Of a stretch of DNA of 64,000 bases, positions 44,750 to 54,089 are shown piece after piece (position 1 is the stretch's first letter; each line of letters begins with the position of its first letter). The notes beneath the pieces are model-generated. The model was not told where the DNA came from. It ran no database searches and saw only the letters and a program-made list of their open reading frames with translations. The DNA lies in assembly GCF_003461955.1 (NCBI RefSeq), contig NZ_QTYB01000015.1:1-64000 (forward strand), in the 5' to 3' direction. This DNA comes from Ruminococcus sp. AM36-2AA. GTDB taxonomy: Bacteria > Bacillota > Clostridia > Lachnospirales > Lachnospiraceae. The translations under genes and the position numbers were made by a program.

Positions 44750-45490
44750 ATGATTCGATTTATACTTGTCTGTATCGTTGTCATCGCTTATCTGGTGCTG
44801 ACGATCCCGGTTCTTCTGGTGGAATGGATCATCGGCAAATTCTCTCCAATGACCAAGGATATCAGCTCTCTGCGTATGGTACAGGCCATATTTAAATTTA
44901 TCCTGTGGATCACAGGTGCCAAGGTCACCGTCATCGGTGAAGAGAATGTCCCGAAAGATCAGGCTGTTCTCTATGTGGCGAATCACAGAAGTTATTTTGA
45001 CATTCTGCTGACCTACAGCCGCTGCCCGATCCGTACCGGTTATGTTGCAAAGAAAGAAATGGAACGTTACCCGCTGCTTTCCAACTGGATGCGTAACCTC
45101 TACTGCCTCTTCCTTGACAGAGAGGATATCAAACAGGGACTGAAAACCATCCTTCAGGCGGCAGATTATGTAAAATCCGGAATCTCCGTATGCATCTTCC
45201 CGGAAGGAACCAGAAACAAAAACGCAGATGAAACCGATATGCTGTCATTTCATGACGGTAGTTTCAAGATCGCAACCAGAGCAAAGAGTCCGATCATTCC
45301 TATCGCGATCAGCAATTCCGCAAACATCTGGGAAGCCAATTTTCCAAAGATGTCTCCTACTCATGTGGTAATTGAGTACGGCAAACCAATCATTCCATCT
45401 GAGCTTGACCGGGATACTCAGCGTCACCTGGGTGCGTATACTCAGAATATTATCAAAGAAATGCTTATTAAAAACAAAGAGCTGGTGTGA
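44750..45490 (+). CDS. plsC: 1-acyl-sn-glycerol-3-phosphate acyltransferase
   Basis: It has 246 residues. It adds the second acyl chain to lysophosphatidic acid in phospholipid synthesis. An N-terminal membrane helix (FILVCIVVIAYLVLTIPVLL) is present. The catalytic His-x4-Asp is in VANHRSYFDI, and the substrate motif is FPEGTRNKN. AAGGA lies about 8 nt before the ATG. It is transcribed alone; the stop codon lies inside its terminator stem. Confidence 0.93.
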   Translation: MIRFILVCIVVIAYLVLTIPVLLVEWIIGKFSPMTKDISSLRMVQAIFKFILWITGAKVTVIGEENVPKDQAVLYVANHRSYFDILLTYSRCPIRTGYVAKKEMERYPLLSNWMRNLYCLFLDREDIKQGLKTILQAADYVKSGISVCIFPEGTRNKNADETDMLSFHDGSFKIATRAKSPIIPIAISNSANIWEANFPKMSPTHVVIEYGKPIIPSELDRDTQRHLGAYTQNIIKEMLIKNKELV

Positions 45491-45516
45491 TCCATGAATC
45501 ACATCAGCTTTTCTCG
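45480..45516 (+). terminator. Terminator overlapping the plsC stop codon
   Basis: AGCTGGTGTGAT pairs with ATCACATCAGCT (one mismatch) and is followed by TTTTCTC. The plsC stop is inside the 5' arm. Confidence 0.7.
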
Positions 45517-45537
45517 TTTCCGTTGGTTATTTTTTAT

Positions 45538-47640
45538 TTACTTTTCAGGAACGTCTGTTTCCCCCCCCCCGATTGTTGGGATAGTATCTATATATTCTTT
45601 TCGAATATCTTCTGACATGGATTTAAAGAGCTGTTCTTTTGTCTTTTCATAGCCTTCAAATTCTGAAGTGGCGCTTCCGCTGTCTGCAGTTTCTGCACGT
45701 TCTTCTGACATTGTAGTCATTTCTTCTTTCAGACGGCCCTGAATATCTTTCAGACATTCCAGGAGGAGCGGATTAAAAGTTCCACATTCTCCATTCAGGA
45801 TCATCTCAACCGCTTTCTCATGGGAATAAGCTTTCTTATATACACGATCACTGATCAGCGCATCATATACATCAGCCAGTGCAACTACCTGTGCAGAAAT
45901 CGGGATTTCTTCTCCCTTCAGTCCATCCGGATAACCTTTTCCATCGTAGCGTTCGTGATGCCATCTGCAGATGTCATGGGCAATCCGAACCAGCGGTTCG
46001 TTTTTATAATATTCCAGGCTCTCCAGCATGGAGGCACCGATGGCACTGTGTGTCTTGATAACCTCGAATTCCTCTTTTGTCAGTTTGCCCGGTTTATTCA
46101 GGATCTTGTCATCAATACCAATCTTTCCGATATCATGAAGAGCAGATGCTGTAACAATCATTCTTCTTACAGAGCTGGACAGATCATACTGATCCGTTTT
46201 CTGTATCAGCCTTTCCAGAATCAGTTCTGTGATAATGTTGATATGCAGAACATGAGCACCGCTTTCACCATTTCTGAATTCCACGATCTGGCTTAAGATG
46301 CTGATCATCATACGGTTATTTTTTTCTTTCTCGTAAATCTGATCTGTGACAAGAACCAGAAGTCTTCTCTGTTTCGCATACAGAGTAATGGTATTATAAA
46401 CACGCTTGTATACAACCTGCGCATCAAACGGTTTCTTGATATAATCTGCAACTCCCAGATCAAAGGCCCGTCTTACATAAGAAACAGAGTCCTCCCCGGA
46501 AATCATGATAACCGGAATATCCTCGATCCAGTTTCTTTCGTTCATATAACTCAGTACACCGAATCCATCCATTACGGGCATTACCAGGTCAAGAAGTACA
46601 AGCGAGATTCCGGTTTCATACTGTCTCAGAAGCTTGATGGCTTCCTCGCCATTGGTCGCTTCCAGAATATCATAATCTGCTCCAAGCATTTCCGACAAAA
46701 TGCAGCGGTTCATCTCGGAATCATCTACGATCAGGATCGTCAGCCTTGTTTTATCCTGCAGAAGGATCTCCTGTGCGCTGTTTCTTCCTGCAATCTCATT
46801 TTCACTGATCACGACCATATTTTTGCGCTGTTTCGCACGATACATAAACTTATCTGCACGAAGTACTGCTTCTCCCAGTTTTTCTCCGGTAGAAAGTACT
46901 CCGCCAATACTTACTGACAACTTCAGCTGAGAATATCCAGGTACTCTGGCTGCATGAACTTCTTCCTGGATTTCCTTCAGTTTCTTGGTAAAATTATCCA
47001 CATTGATGTCCGGTATCAGCAGAAGAAATTCATCTCCTCCGAAACGAACAACCTTGTCTGTCTTACGTGCATGTCGACGGATAACCTCCACAACTACCTT
47101 TAATGCTTTATCACCTGCATCATGTCCATAGGTATCGTTATAAAGTTTAAAATCATCCAGATCCACCATAGCCACGCCGGCAGAACTCTCCAGATTTCTG
47201 ACCTTATCCTCATAATATCTTCGATTAAAAACACCTGTAAGAGCGTCTTTATACAATTCATCCGCATATCCACTGAGTTCTGCAAGAAGATTCTCTCTGT
47301 CTTCTGAATCAATGATATCGTCATCTTCCAGATTATTGATCATTTCCATGATATATGGTTTGCCATCAATATTCAGATATTTGGAAATTACCTGATAAAC
47401 TTTAGAGTCTACTATTTCTATTTTTGTTTTCTGGCGTTTTTCTTTCAGTGCTTTTCTGGAAATACAGTTAGTACATCTTTCGTCCTTACCCCATATGGAA
47501 TAGCACTGACATGGGGGCTCTATTCCTTCTCCTGTTTCCAGTGTTTCTCCATCCAGCAGACGTACAATAGAAAAAACCTGCTCCAGCTGCTGCTTCATCT
47601 CCTGTACTTCCTGCATTGTCATGATATCTTTTGTCCCCAT
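45538..47640 (-). CDS. Cyclic-di-GMP turnover protein: GGDEF, receiver and HD-GYP domains
   Basis: It has 700 residues and is cytoplasmic. The N-terminal region (1-110) has a Cys cluster (PPCQCYSIWGKDERCTNCIS). The GGDEF domain (about 130-285) has the intact motif VVRFGGDEFLLLIPD and an I-site RKTD five residues before it. The receiver domain (about 295-415) has the phospho-acceptor Asp in LVLLDLVMPVMDGFG and KKPF. The HD-GYP domain (about 450-625) has ALHDIGKIGIDD and HHERYDGKGYPDGL. Synthesis and breakdown of c-di-GMP are thus both encoded. AAGGA lies 6 nt before the ATG. A run of ten G sits 8 codons before the stop. Confidence 0.92.
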   Translation of the reverse strand: MGTKDIMTMQEVQEMKQQLEQVFSIVRLLDGETLETGEGIEPPCQCYSIWGKDERCTNCISRKALKEKRQKTKIEIVDSKVYQVISKYLNIDGKPYIMEMINNLEDDDIIDSEDRENLLAELSGYADELYKDALTGVFNRRYYEDKVRNLESSAGVAMVDLDDFKLYNDTYGHDAGDKALKVVVEVIRRHARKTDKVVRFGGDEFLLLIPDINVDNFTKKLKEIQEEVHAARVPGYSQLKLSVSIGGVLSTGEKLGEAVLRADKFMYRAKQRKNMVVISENEIAGRNSAQEILLQDKTRLTILIVDDSEMNRCILSEMLGADYDILEATNGEEAIKLLRQYETGISLVLLDLVMPVMDGFGVLSYMNERNWIEDIPVIMISGEDSVSYVRRAFDLGVADYIKKPFDAQVVYKRVYNTITLYAKQRRLLVLVTDQIYEKEKNNRMMISILSQIVEFRNGESGAHVLHINIITELILERLIQKTDQYDLSSSVRRMIVTASALHDIGKIGIDDKILNKPGKLTKEEFEVIKTHSAIGASMLESLEYYKNEPLVRIAHDICRWHHERYDGKGYPDGLKGEEIPISAQVVALADVYDALISDRVYKKAYSHEKAVEMILNGECGTFNPLLLECLKDIQGRLKEEMTTMSEERAETADSGSATSEFEGYEKTKEQLFKSMSEDIRKEYIDTIPTIGGGETDVPEK
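45561..45570. repeat. Homopolymer of ten C (ten G in the coding strand)
   Basis: It encodes the Gly-Gly-Gly near the end of the GGDEF/HD-GYP gene. Slippage by one base would replace the last eight or so residues and move the stop. Confidence 0.9.
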
Positions 47641-47742
47641 TCTTCTTCCTTTGCTTTACCTGTCCATAGTATTCCATTTCATTTTTATTACCTATTATAT
47701 CTATGATATCACTAATTTTTTTTAAAGTATAGTGAGAAATAT

Positions 47743-47785
47743 AAAAAAACCATATCCATGTCGATTTTTAGACATGTGATATGGT
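47743..47785 (-). terminator. Terminator of the pflB-pflA operon
   Basis: ACCATATC.CATGTC pairs with GACATGG.ATATGGT around a short loop. Seven T follow on the minus strand. Confidence 0.85.
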
Positions 47786-47793
47786 TATGAGCA

Positions 47794-47826
47794 AGTAGCG
47801 AAGTGGATTGCGAATATCCGCTTGAC
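47794..47826 (+). repeat. Repeat R2 distal half, copy downstream of pflA
   Basis: AGTAGCGAAGTGGATTGCGA and then ATATCCGCTTGAC match 51645-51677 with one difference in the core. Confidence 0.75.
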
Positions 47827-47851
47827 CCGAAGCCTGCCTCAGATATGTGCG

Positions 47852-48601
47852 TTAATGTGTACCTGCTCCCAAGATTTTCTCCGCATTTTCAATCCGTTCT
47901 TTTGTTGGAGGATTAATACCTTTCAACGGATAGTCAAGATGAAGGTTTTCCCATTTGAAAATTCCGAGCGTATGATACGGAAGAACTTCCACTCTCTCTA
48001 CAGTTTTCAGCGTACCGATAAAATCAGCCAGGCGATGAAGGTAATCGTCACGATCATTGCGCTCCGGTACCAGTACATGGCGAATCCACATGGCTATGCC
48101 CATATCGGAAAGTTTCTTCGCCATGGCAAGGATATTTTTGTTGGTACATCCTGTGAGGATCTTGTGCTGTTCCTCATCAATATGTTTGATATCCAGCATG
48201 ACAAGATCTGTATATTTCATCAGCTCTTCCCATTTTTCATGCCATGGGCCCTCTTCTGTGTAAGGATTGCCGCTGGTATCAAGTGTTGTGTGGATTCCAA
48301 GTTTCTTGGCTTTCTTAAAAAGCTCAGTGAGGAAATCGATCTGTAACAGTGGCTCGCCTCCACTCACAGTAATACCGCCCTTACTTCCCCAGTAAGAGCG
48401 GTATCGACATGCTTTTTCAAGCAGCTCATCTGCTGTGTACTCCGTTCCTGTTTTCATTTGCCAGGTGTCCGGATTGTGGCAGAACTGGCAGCGCATGGCA
48501 CAGCCGCTCAAAAAGATCACATACCGGACTCCTGGTCCGTCAACAGAGCCGAAGCTCTCCAGTGAGTGGACGTAGCCAGTGATTTTTTTCTGGTCGTCCA
48601 T
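47852..48601 (-). CDS. pflA: Pyruvate formate-lyase activating enzyme
   Basis: It has 249 residues. It is a radical-SAM enzyme that installs the glycyl radical on PflB. The 4Fe-4S motif CxxxCxxC is in GCAMRCQFCHNPDTW. Other features are ESFGSVDGPGVRYVIFLSGC and the SAM-binding GGEPLLQ. It starts 8 bp after pflB. Its ribosome site (AAAGGA) lies in the last pflB codons, about 13 nt from the ATG, which is rather far. Confidence 0.95.
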   Translation of the reverse strand: MDDQKKITGYVHSLESFGSVDGPGVRYVIFLSGCAMRCQFCHNPDTWQMKTGTEYTADELLEKACRYRSYWGSKGGITVSGGEPLLQIDFLTELFKKAKKLGIHTTLDTSGNPYTEEGPWHEKWEELMKYTDLVMLDIKHIDEEQHKILTGCTNKNILAMAKKLSDMGIAMWIRHVLVPERNDRDDYLHRLADFIGTLKTVERVEVLPYHTLGIFKWENLHLDYPLKGINPPTKERIENAEKILGAGTH

Positions 48602-48609
48602 ATTTTTTA

Positions 48610-50871
48610 TTACATCCTTTCGTGGCAGGTTCTTGCGATAACGTCAAGCTGCTGCTCTCTTGTAAGGTCGATGAACTTAACAGCATATCCGGAAACACGG
48701 ATCGTGAAGTTTGCATACTCCTCTTTTTCCGGATGCTCCATAGCATCGATGAGTTTTTCTTTACCGAATACGTTTACATTGAGGTGATGTGCACCACGGT
48801 CAAAGTATCCGTCAAGTACATTTACAAGGTTCTCTGTACGCTCTTCCTCAGAATGTCCAAGGGCATCCGGGTTGATGGTCTGAGTATTGGAGATTCCGTC
48901 AAGGGCATCCTCATAGTCAAGTTTTGCAACAGAGTTCAGGGAAGCAAGAAGTCCGTTCTGCTCTGCGCCGTAAGACGGGTTAGCTCCCGGTGCCAGAGGC
49001 TCACCGGCTTTTCTTCCGTCCGGAAGAGATCCTGTAGCTTTACCATATACAACGTTGGATGTGATGGTAAGGATGGATGTGGTTGGCTTGGAATCACGAT
49101 AGGTATGGATGTGTTTCAGTTTCTCAAGGAATGTGGAAAGCAGTGTTGTTGCGATCTCATCTGCTCTGTCATCATCGTTACCATAGCGTGGGAAGTCACC
49201 CTCAACCTGGAAGTCTGTTGTGATTCCGTCCTCGTCACGGATTGCTTTTACTTTTGCATATTTGATAGCGGAAAGGGAATCTACTACATGTGAGAATCCG
49301 GCGATACCAGTTGCAAAAGAACGGTCAACCTTTGTATCAATGAGTGCCATCTCAGCTGCCTCATAGTAGTATTTATCATGCATGTAGTGGATCATGTTCA
49401 GTGTTCCAACATACAGATGTGCAAGCCAGTCCATCATCTGGTCGTATTTCTGGATTACTTCATCATAGTCAAGGTACTCGGAAGTGATCGGCTGGTACTG
49501 TGGTCCTACCTGCTGTTTTGTCTTCTCGTCAACACCACCGTTGATCGCGTAAAGAAGGCATTTTGCAAGGTTTGCACGAGCGCCGAAGAACTGCATCTCT
49601 TTACCTGTCTCTGTAGCAGATACACAGCAGCAGATGCTGTAGTCATCGCCCCATACCGGACGCATAACATCATCGTTCTCGTACTGGATGGAACTTGTTG
49701 TAACAGAGATGTCTGCTGCATATTTCTTGAAGTTCTCAGGCAGTCTTGAAGAATAGAGAACAGTAAGGTTCGGCTCCGGAGCCGGTCCCATATCCTCAAG
49801 TGTATGAAGGAAACGGTAGTCGTTCTTTGTTACCATGGAACGTCCGTCCTGTCCCATACCTGCTACTTCCAGAGTTGCCCATACCGGGTCACCGGAGAAG
49901 AGCTGATTGTAAGACGGGATACGGGCAAATTTAACCATACGGAATTTCATTACCATGTGGTCAACAAGCTCCTGTGCCTCTTTCTCTGTAAGAGTTCCGT
50001 TCTCAAGGTCTCTCTCAATATAGATATCAAGGAATGTGGAGATACGTCCAACACTCATTGCAGCTCCGTTCTGAGTCTTGATCGCTGCAAGATATCCAAA
50101 GTACAGCCACTGGAATGCTTCTTTTGCGTTCTTGGCCGGCTGGGAAATATCAAAGCCATAGATCTGAGCCATTTCTTTCATCTTCTTCAGAGCACGGATC
50201 TGATCTGCGATCTCCTCACGAAGCTGGAAGTCATAACGTCTCATACCCTGACGGTCGCATGCTGCGAAGTCTTTCTCTTTGCCTGCGATCAGGTAATCAA
50301 TTCCGTAAAGAGCAACTCGTCTGTAATCACCTACGATACGTCCACGTCCGTAAGTATCCGGAAGTCCTGTAAGGATCTTGTTGTGACGTGCTCTCTTCAT
50401 CTCCGGTGTGTAGATATCGAATACACCCTGATTGTGTGTTTTGAACTCATAGTTATTGAAAACATCTTTGATCTTGTCGCTTACGTGATATCCGTAAGTC
50501 TCGCATGCCTGCTCTGCCATTTTGATTCCGCCGTATGGCATGAAAGCACGTTTCAGAGGTTTGTCTGTCTGAAGACCTACAACCTGCTCCAGATCTTTGA
50601 GCTCCGCATCGATATATCCAGGACCGTATGCTGTAATTCCTGTTACTACCTCTGTCTCCATATCAAGAACGCCGCCTTTAGCACGCTCTTCTTTCTGAAG
50701 CTCCTGAAGTTTGCCCCAGAGTTTGTCTGTTGCCTCTGTTGGCGCTTCCAGGAAAGAAGCATCTCCGTCGTATGGTGTATAGTTCATGCTGATGAAATTA
50801 CGAACATCGATCTTCTCTTTCCAACGATCGCCTTTGAATCCGTTCCACTGCTCGAAATTAACTTTTGCCAA
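48610..50871 (-). CDS. pflB: Formate C-acetyltransferase (pyruvate formate-lyase)
   Basis: It has about 753 residues and is full length. It splits pyruvate plus CoA into acetyl-CoA and formate in anaerobic fermentation. The catalytic Cys pair lies in [11 protein letters not shown], and the glycyl-radical loop near the C-terminus is [11 protein letters not shown]. Start choice: the TTG at 50871 (protein LAKVNFEQW) lies about 11 nt after AAAGGA, whereas the ATG at 50883 directly abuts that site; family alignments of the N-terminus also favour a start near AKVNFEQW. pflA follows in the same transcript. Confidence 0.95.
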   Translation of the reverse strand: MAKVNFEQWNGFKGDRWKEKIDVRNFISMNYTPYDGDASFLEAPTEATDKLWGKLQELQKEERAKGGVLDMETEVVTGITAYGPGYIDAELKDLEQVVGLQTDKPLKRAFMPYGGIKMAEQACETYGYHVSDKIKDVFNNYEFKTHNQGVFDIYTPEMKRARHNKILTGLPDTYGRGRIVGDYRRVALYGIDYLIAGKEKDFAACDRQGMRRYDFQLREEIADQIRALKKMKEMAQIYGFDISQPAKNAKEAFQWLYFGYLAAIKTQNGAAMSVGRISTFLDIYIERDLENGTLTEKEAQELVDHMVMKFRMVKFARIPSYNQLFSGDPVWATLEVAGMGQDGRSMVTKNDYRFLHTLEDMGPAPEPNLTVLYSSRLPENFKKYAADISVTTSSIQYENDDVMRPVWGDDYSICCCVSATETGKEMQFFGARANLAKCLLYAINGGVDEKTKQQVGPQYQPITSEYLDYDEVIQKYDQMMDWLAHLYVGTLNMIHYMHDKYYYEAAEMALIDTKVDRSFATGIAGFSHVVDSLSAIKYAKVKAIRDEDGITTDFQVEGDFPRYGNDDDRADEIATTLLSTFLEKLKHIHTYRDSKPTTSILTITSNVVYGKATGSLPDGRKAGEPLAPGANPSYGAEQNGLLASLNSVAKLDYEDALDGISNTQTINPDALGHSEEERTENLVNVLDGYFDRGAHHLNVNVFGKEKLIDAMEHPEKEEYANFTIRVSGYAVKFIDLTREQQLDVIARTCHERM

Positions 50872-50963
50872 TTTGTTGCACATCCTTTCTTTGTTCTGTT
50901 TCAATGATTATTCGTTCACTGCCCGCGCAGTTAGTAATATATAACATTTCTCATGACGACCAT

Positions 50964-50992
50964 AAGATACCAGATTCAGATTTTAAAGTCAA
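50964..50992 (-). promoter_or_regulatory. Promoter of pflB-pflA
   Basis: The -35 box is TTGACT (50987-50992), the spacer is 17 bp and the -10 box is TATCTT (50964-50969). The leader is about 80 nt. Confidence 0.65.
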
Positions 50993-51160
50993 CAGATTGG
51001 ATGTATGTTTTTTATAATATACAAGGGATTGTACTATTGATAAAATTAATGATAAAATTGTACTAGATATTGTACATTGTGGGCGCGTCTGGAGACGCAC
51101 TTCGCAGTGGGTTTTGCCCTGCCCGGGCGGGACGCTTTCGCTGCGGGCGGATTTGTTTTC

Positions 51161-51258
51161 GGCGGGACGCTTTTTGTCTTTCGGCGGAATGCTTTTTGCC
51201 TTTCGGCGGGACGCTTCTTGCCTTTCGGTGGAATGCTTCTTGCCTTTCGGCGGGACGC
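51161..51258 (+). repeat. 22-bp tandem repeat, four and a half units
   Basis: The units GGCGGRAYGCTTYTTGCCTT plus TC run from 51161 (51161, 51183, 51205, 51227, partial at 51249). GGCGGGACGCTTTCGCTGCG flanks the array on both sides (51127 and 51249). Since 22 is not a multiple of three, it is not a coding repeat. Confidence 0.9.
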
Positions 51259-51277
51259 TTTCGCTGCGGGCGTTTTT

Positions 51278-51450
51278 GCGAGGAGGGGAAGCATTCCTAG
51301 TTGCGAAGGCCATTTCCCCTCCTCGCACTCCTCCCCTCCGGCTACGCAATTTGCTGCAGGTTGTGGGAATGTGTATGTTTATCGGAGGGGCGATGGATTC
51401 TACGGTATTGAGTGTGGTTCGTTGTGCCGATTTTTATTCGCTTTGGACGA
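51278..51450 (+). repeat. Structured intergenic repeat R3, copy B
   Basis: The same 13-bp stem as copy A (51278-51290 with 51314-51326) and a loop differing at one base. Similarity to 21818-21935 continues downstream. Confidence 0.85.
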
Positions 51451-51514
51451 AATGCGGCCTGCTTGGCAGGCCTGTTTCTGTTGTTTCCTGGGACCTGTTC
51501 TGTTTGTAATTAAT

Positions 51515-51583
51515 TTTAACCAAATCAAGTAAGTCCCCTGCGGGGTTGCGAAAAGCAATAAGCAATGGGTGGGGACTTGCTTG
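51515..51583 (+). repeat. Structured intergenic repeat R1, intact copy
   Basis: AACCAAATCAAGT leads into AAGTCCCC (51531-51538), which pairs with GGGGACTT (51571-51578). An inner hairpin TTGC-GAAAA-GCAA lies between. It directly abuts R2. Confidence 0.8.
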
Positions 51584-51677
51584 TATCATGAGGAGTGCAA
51601 GCTCCTCCTGATAAACTGCGGAGCAGTTATTTGGTGTAGAGCTACGTAGCGAAGCGGATTGCGAATATCCGCTTGAC
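51584..51677 (+). repeat. Structured intergenic repeat R2, copy 2
   Basis: Three successive hairpins: GAGGAG/CTCCTC, AACTGC/GCAGTT and GCGGAT/ATCCGC. It is nearly identical to the reverse complement of 21560-21652. Confidence 0.85.
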
Positions 51678-51788
51678 TTTCATACCGCAATTATGTTTAA
51701 GACGCTCTCAGGGAACAGGCACGCCAACTCTTCCAATGAATCTCAGGGAACAGGCCCGCCAAGCGGGCCGCTTTCCCGTACGGTAAAA

Positions 51789-51842
51789 CAAAAAATCGGC
51801 TCAGCCTGTCGCTGCCAATACAGCAGCATACAGGACTGAGCC
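51789..51842 (-). terminator. Terminator of the broken surface-protein gene
   Basis: On the minus strand GGCTCAGTCCTGT pairs with ACAGGCTGAGCC (one bulge), followed by GATTTTTTGTTTT. Confidence 0.8.
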
Positions 51843-51875
51843 AATAAATTATCACCCTCTACAGCGCATCACAGC

Positions 51876-51946
51876 GGCGTGGCCGGAGGGTTGGGGTGTG
51901 GGGAAGGGAAATGGCCTTCGCAACTTCGAATGCTTTCCTTCCCCAC
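51876..51946 (-). repeat. Structured intergenic repeat R3, copy C (stem changed)
   Basis: On the minus strand the loop GCATTC..AGTTGCGAAGGCCA and the downstream CTCCGGCCACGC are kept. The stem is now GTGGGGAAGG with CCTTCCCCAC instead of GCGAGGAGGG with CCCTCCTCGC. Both arms have changed together. Confidence 0.8.
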
Positions 51947-51979
51947 GGTTTTCCCCCCACTTTTCACAAAAGCCAAAAA

Positions 51980-53896
51980 TCATTTCACTACAACCTTACA
52001 TTTCACAGTCTTACTTCCGGACTTCACATAAATATAAGCCGTACCCTTTTTCTTCGCTATGATCTTACCAGCAGAAGTAACAGTCGCAACTTTTGTATTA
52101 CTTGATTTATAAGTAATCTTCTCCGTACTGGTTCTCGGTGTAAGAACCGGTTTCAATGTAGCAGTTTTCTTCACCCGAAGGACAAGGGAAGATTTTACCC
52201 CTGTAATCTTTGTCGTTTTAACAGAACGAACAGTCACCGTCACATATGCTTTTTTGTTACTCTTGAGTGTAACGGTCAGAGTTGCCTTGCCTGGAGTTTT
52301 GCCTGCAACAACCACACACTTTCCGTTTGACTGTTTTGTAACTGTGGCAACCTTCGTATTGCTGGATTTCCAGGAAACCACGGAATCACCTTTTTTATAA
52401 GTCACATAAAGGGATGTCAGCTTCTGCTGTGGGTTCAGAGTTACTGCTGTTCTGGAAACTTTTATGGTTGGGGTAAGCTTATTTCCGGTTACCCTACTTG
52501 TGTAATAACATACTTTACATGTACGCATCTTTTTTTCCGGCTGGCTTATGGTAGCTTCCTGCGTCACTTCCCATGGTCCGTAAGAATGTGCACTTCTCGG
52601 CAGGATCGGTTCTGTGGAATCTTTATCAATCACACCGCATTCTTTGCAATGATAACTCTTGGTTCCACCCTTTGTACAGTCATAAAAATCCATATCATTT
52701 TTTTCATCATAGATCTTCTCTGCACTCCAGGTATGTTCCTTACCTGGCACGGTAACCGTACTGCTTTCGTCGATTGCGCCGCAAACGATGCAGTGATAGC
52801 TTTTAGTTCTTGCAACCGTGCAGTCGTAAGGATCTTCTCCGTCCCATTCTCTTTCCTGGCTCCAGATATGTTCATCTACTTTATCTGATGCAAAATTATA
52901 CTCAATATTCATAAAATCCGGATTAAAAACTGTATCAAGCTGCAGCTTTTTCCACTGTGCCTGTGTTCCTGTATACTGGATCACTGATGGATCACAGCCT
53001 TCAAACGCAGTCTTGTCGATTTTTGTGATACTTGCAGGAATGAATATTCTTTTAACATTGTAATCATACTGAAATGCGCCTGCCGGAATTTCTCTCAGGC
53101 TCTCCGGCAATACGATACTTTTCAGGCTGTCACAGCCGTTAAAAGCCTTTTTTCCTATGCTGGTAATACTTTTGGGAAGTTTCAGTTCTCCTTCCAGACC
53201 TCCACAGAATCAGAAAGCTCCATCACCTACAGATGTAAGGCCATCTGGAAAATTGATCTTTTTCAGTACGGTGTCATTGTAAAATGCCTCTGTTCCGATC
53301 TTTTTGACATTTTTTCCTAGTTCCACTTCTTCCAGATACAACATACTCGCAAACGTATTTGCACCCAATGTGGAGATTCCATCACTGACTTTTACCCTGG
53401 TAATGTCGAATGCTGCCCACGGCTGCGTAAAAAGCCCATCCGGCATATCCGGAACAGCTCCTGTGCCATTGATCACAAGCTCTCCATTGTCATAAAAATC
53501 CCATGTGACCGTATTTGACAGACGCCCTGATTTCTGGATTGAAGCGCCAACATCTGTAGCTGCTTCCGCATTATCAGAAAAATCTGCTTCTTCTCCATCT
53601 CCAAATCCCTCTTCTTCGTTTACATCCTGCACTGCTTCCGCACCTTCATCAAGAGAAAGTTCTTCTTCATCAACGGATCCCTCTTCGGAAACCTCTGTAT
53701 CCTGTGCCCCGGATTCTGCAATATCTCCTGTCTCCTCTGGAGTCTCCCCCATTGCTTCTGTCTCCACAGAATCCCCTGCGCTTTCCACGCTCTGCTCGAT
53801 CACTTCCGTGTCAGAAAGATCTGCCGCATCTGCCATCGTGCATGGTTCCAGCATCATAAGACCTGCGATCAGTAATGAAACCACTTTCTTTTTCAT
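51980..53896 (-). pseudogene. Surface protein with BspA-like repeats and two Big2 domains, interrupted by an in-frame TGA
   Basis: The frame is continuous (about 638 codons) except for TGA at 53210-53212, after SVGDGAF and before FCGGLEGELKLPKS. Parts in order: signal peptide (VVSLLIAGLMMLEPCTMADA), acidic Glu/Asp/Thr linker, BspA-like leucine-rich repeats (ISTLGANTFASMLYLEEVEL), interrupted inside this repeat region, then two CxxC segments (KSYHCIVCGAID, KSYHCKECGVID), and two C-terminal bacterial Ig-like domains (SSNTKVATVT in each). AAGGAGG lies 8 nt before the ATG at 53896. No ribosome site precedes the second half, so it is probably not made alone. A sequencing error or recent nonsense mutation would explain it. 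Confidence 0.85.
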
Positions 53897-53952
53897 AGAT
53901 ATTTCCTCCTTCTCCTGCAACTTTTTCCCATTTTTGAATACAAAAAATGGAT

Positions 53953-53989
53953 CCTGTGTATTATACACAGAACCCGTTTTCTCTGTCGC
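53953..53989 (-). promoter_or_regulatory. Candidate promoter with palindrome over the -10 box
   Basis: The minus strand has GCGACA (53984-53989), an 18-bp spacer and TATAAT (53960-53965). The -10 box is the centre of the palindrome CTGTGTATAATACACAG (53954-53970). A T-run further on (53942-53947) means it could instead act as a terminator for the carboxypeptidase gene. Confidence 0.45.
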
Positions 53990-54089
53990 AATACTATGTT
54001 ATGATTATACGTTTTCATACCAATCGTGTCAATATTTTACAACATGGCACAAAAAAGTTTACCCGGAATAATGTATCCCTTATCTGTCT

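Larger units (their letters stand above)
50993..51979. other. Gene-free repeat island of about 1 kb
   Basis: It holds an AT-rich segment (51000-51070), a 22-bp tandem repeat (51161-51258), repeats R3 (two copies), R1 and R2, and the terminator of the broken surface gene. It also holds a 21-bp direct repeat: CTCAGGGAACAGGC at 51707-51720 and 51742-51755, each followed by a CGCCAA-like end, 35 bp apart. No coding region with a ribosome site is convincing; open frames through the tandem repeat are a by-product of its composition. Confidence 0.7.

Noticed and set aside
49804..50907. Long plus-strand frame opposite pflB
   Set aside because: It is antisense to a clear pflB, with no ribosome site or recognisable domain.
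51161..51258. CRISPR array
   Set aside because: The 22-bp units are directly adjacent with no spacers, and no cas genes are present.
50951..51532. Protein-coding genes in the repeat island at 51 kb
   Set aside because: Open frames exist on both strands, but they read through the 22-bp tandem repeat and the R3 repeat, have biased composition and lack ribosome sites.
53210..53212. Selenocysteine codon at the in-frame TGA
   Set aside because: No SECIS-like hairpin directly after the codon is apparent, the position is in a structural leucine-rich repeat, and redox function is not expected there. A nonsense mutation or error is simpler.
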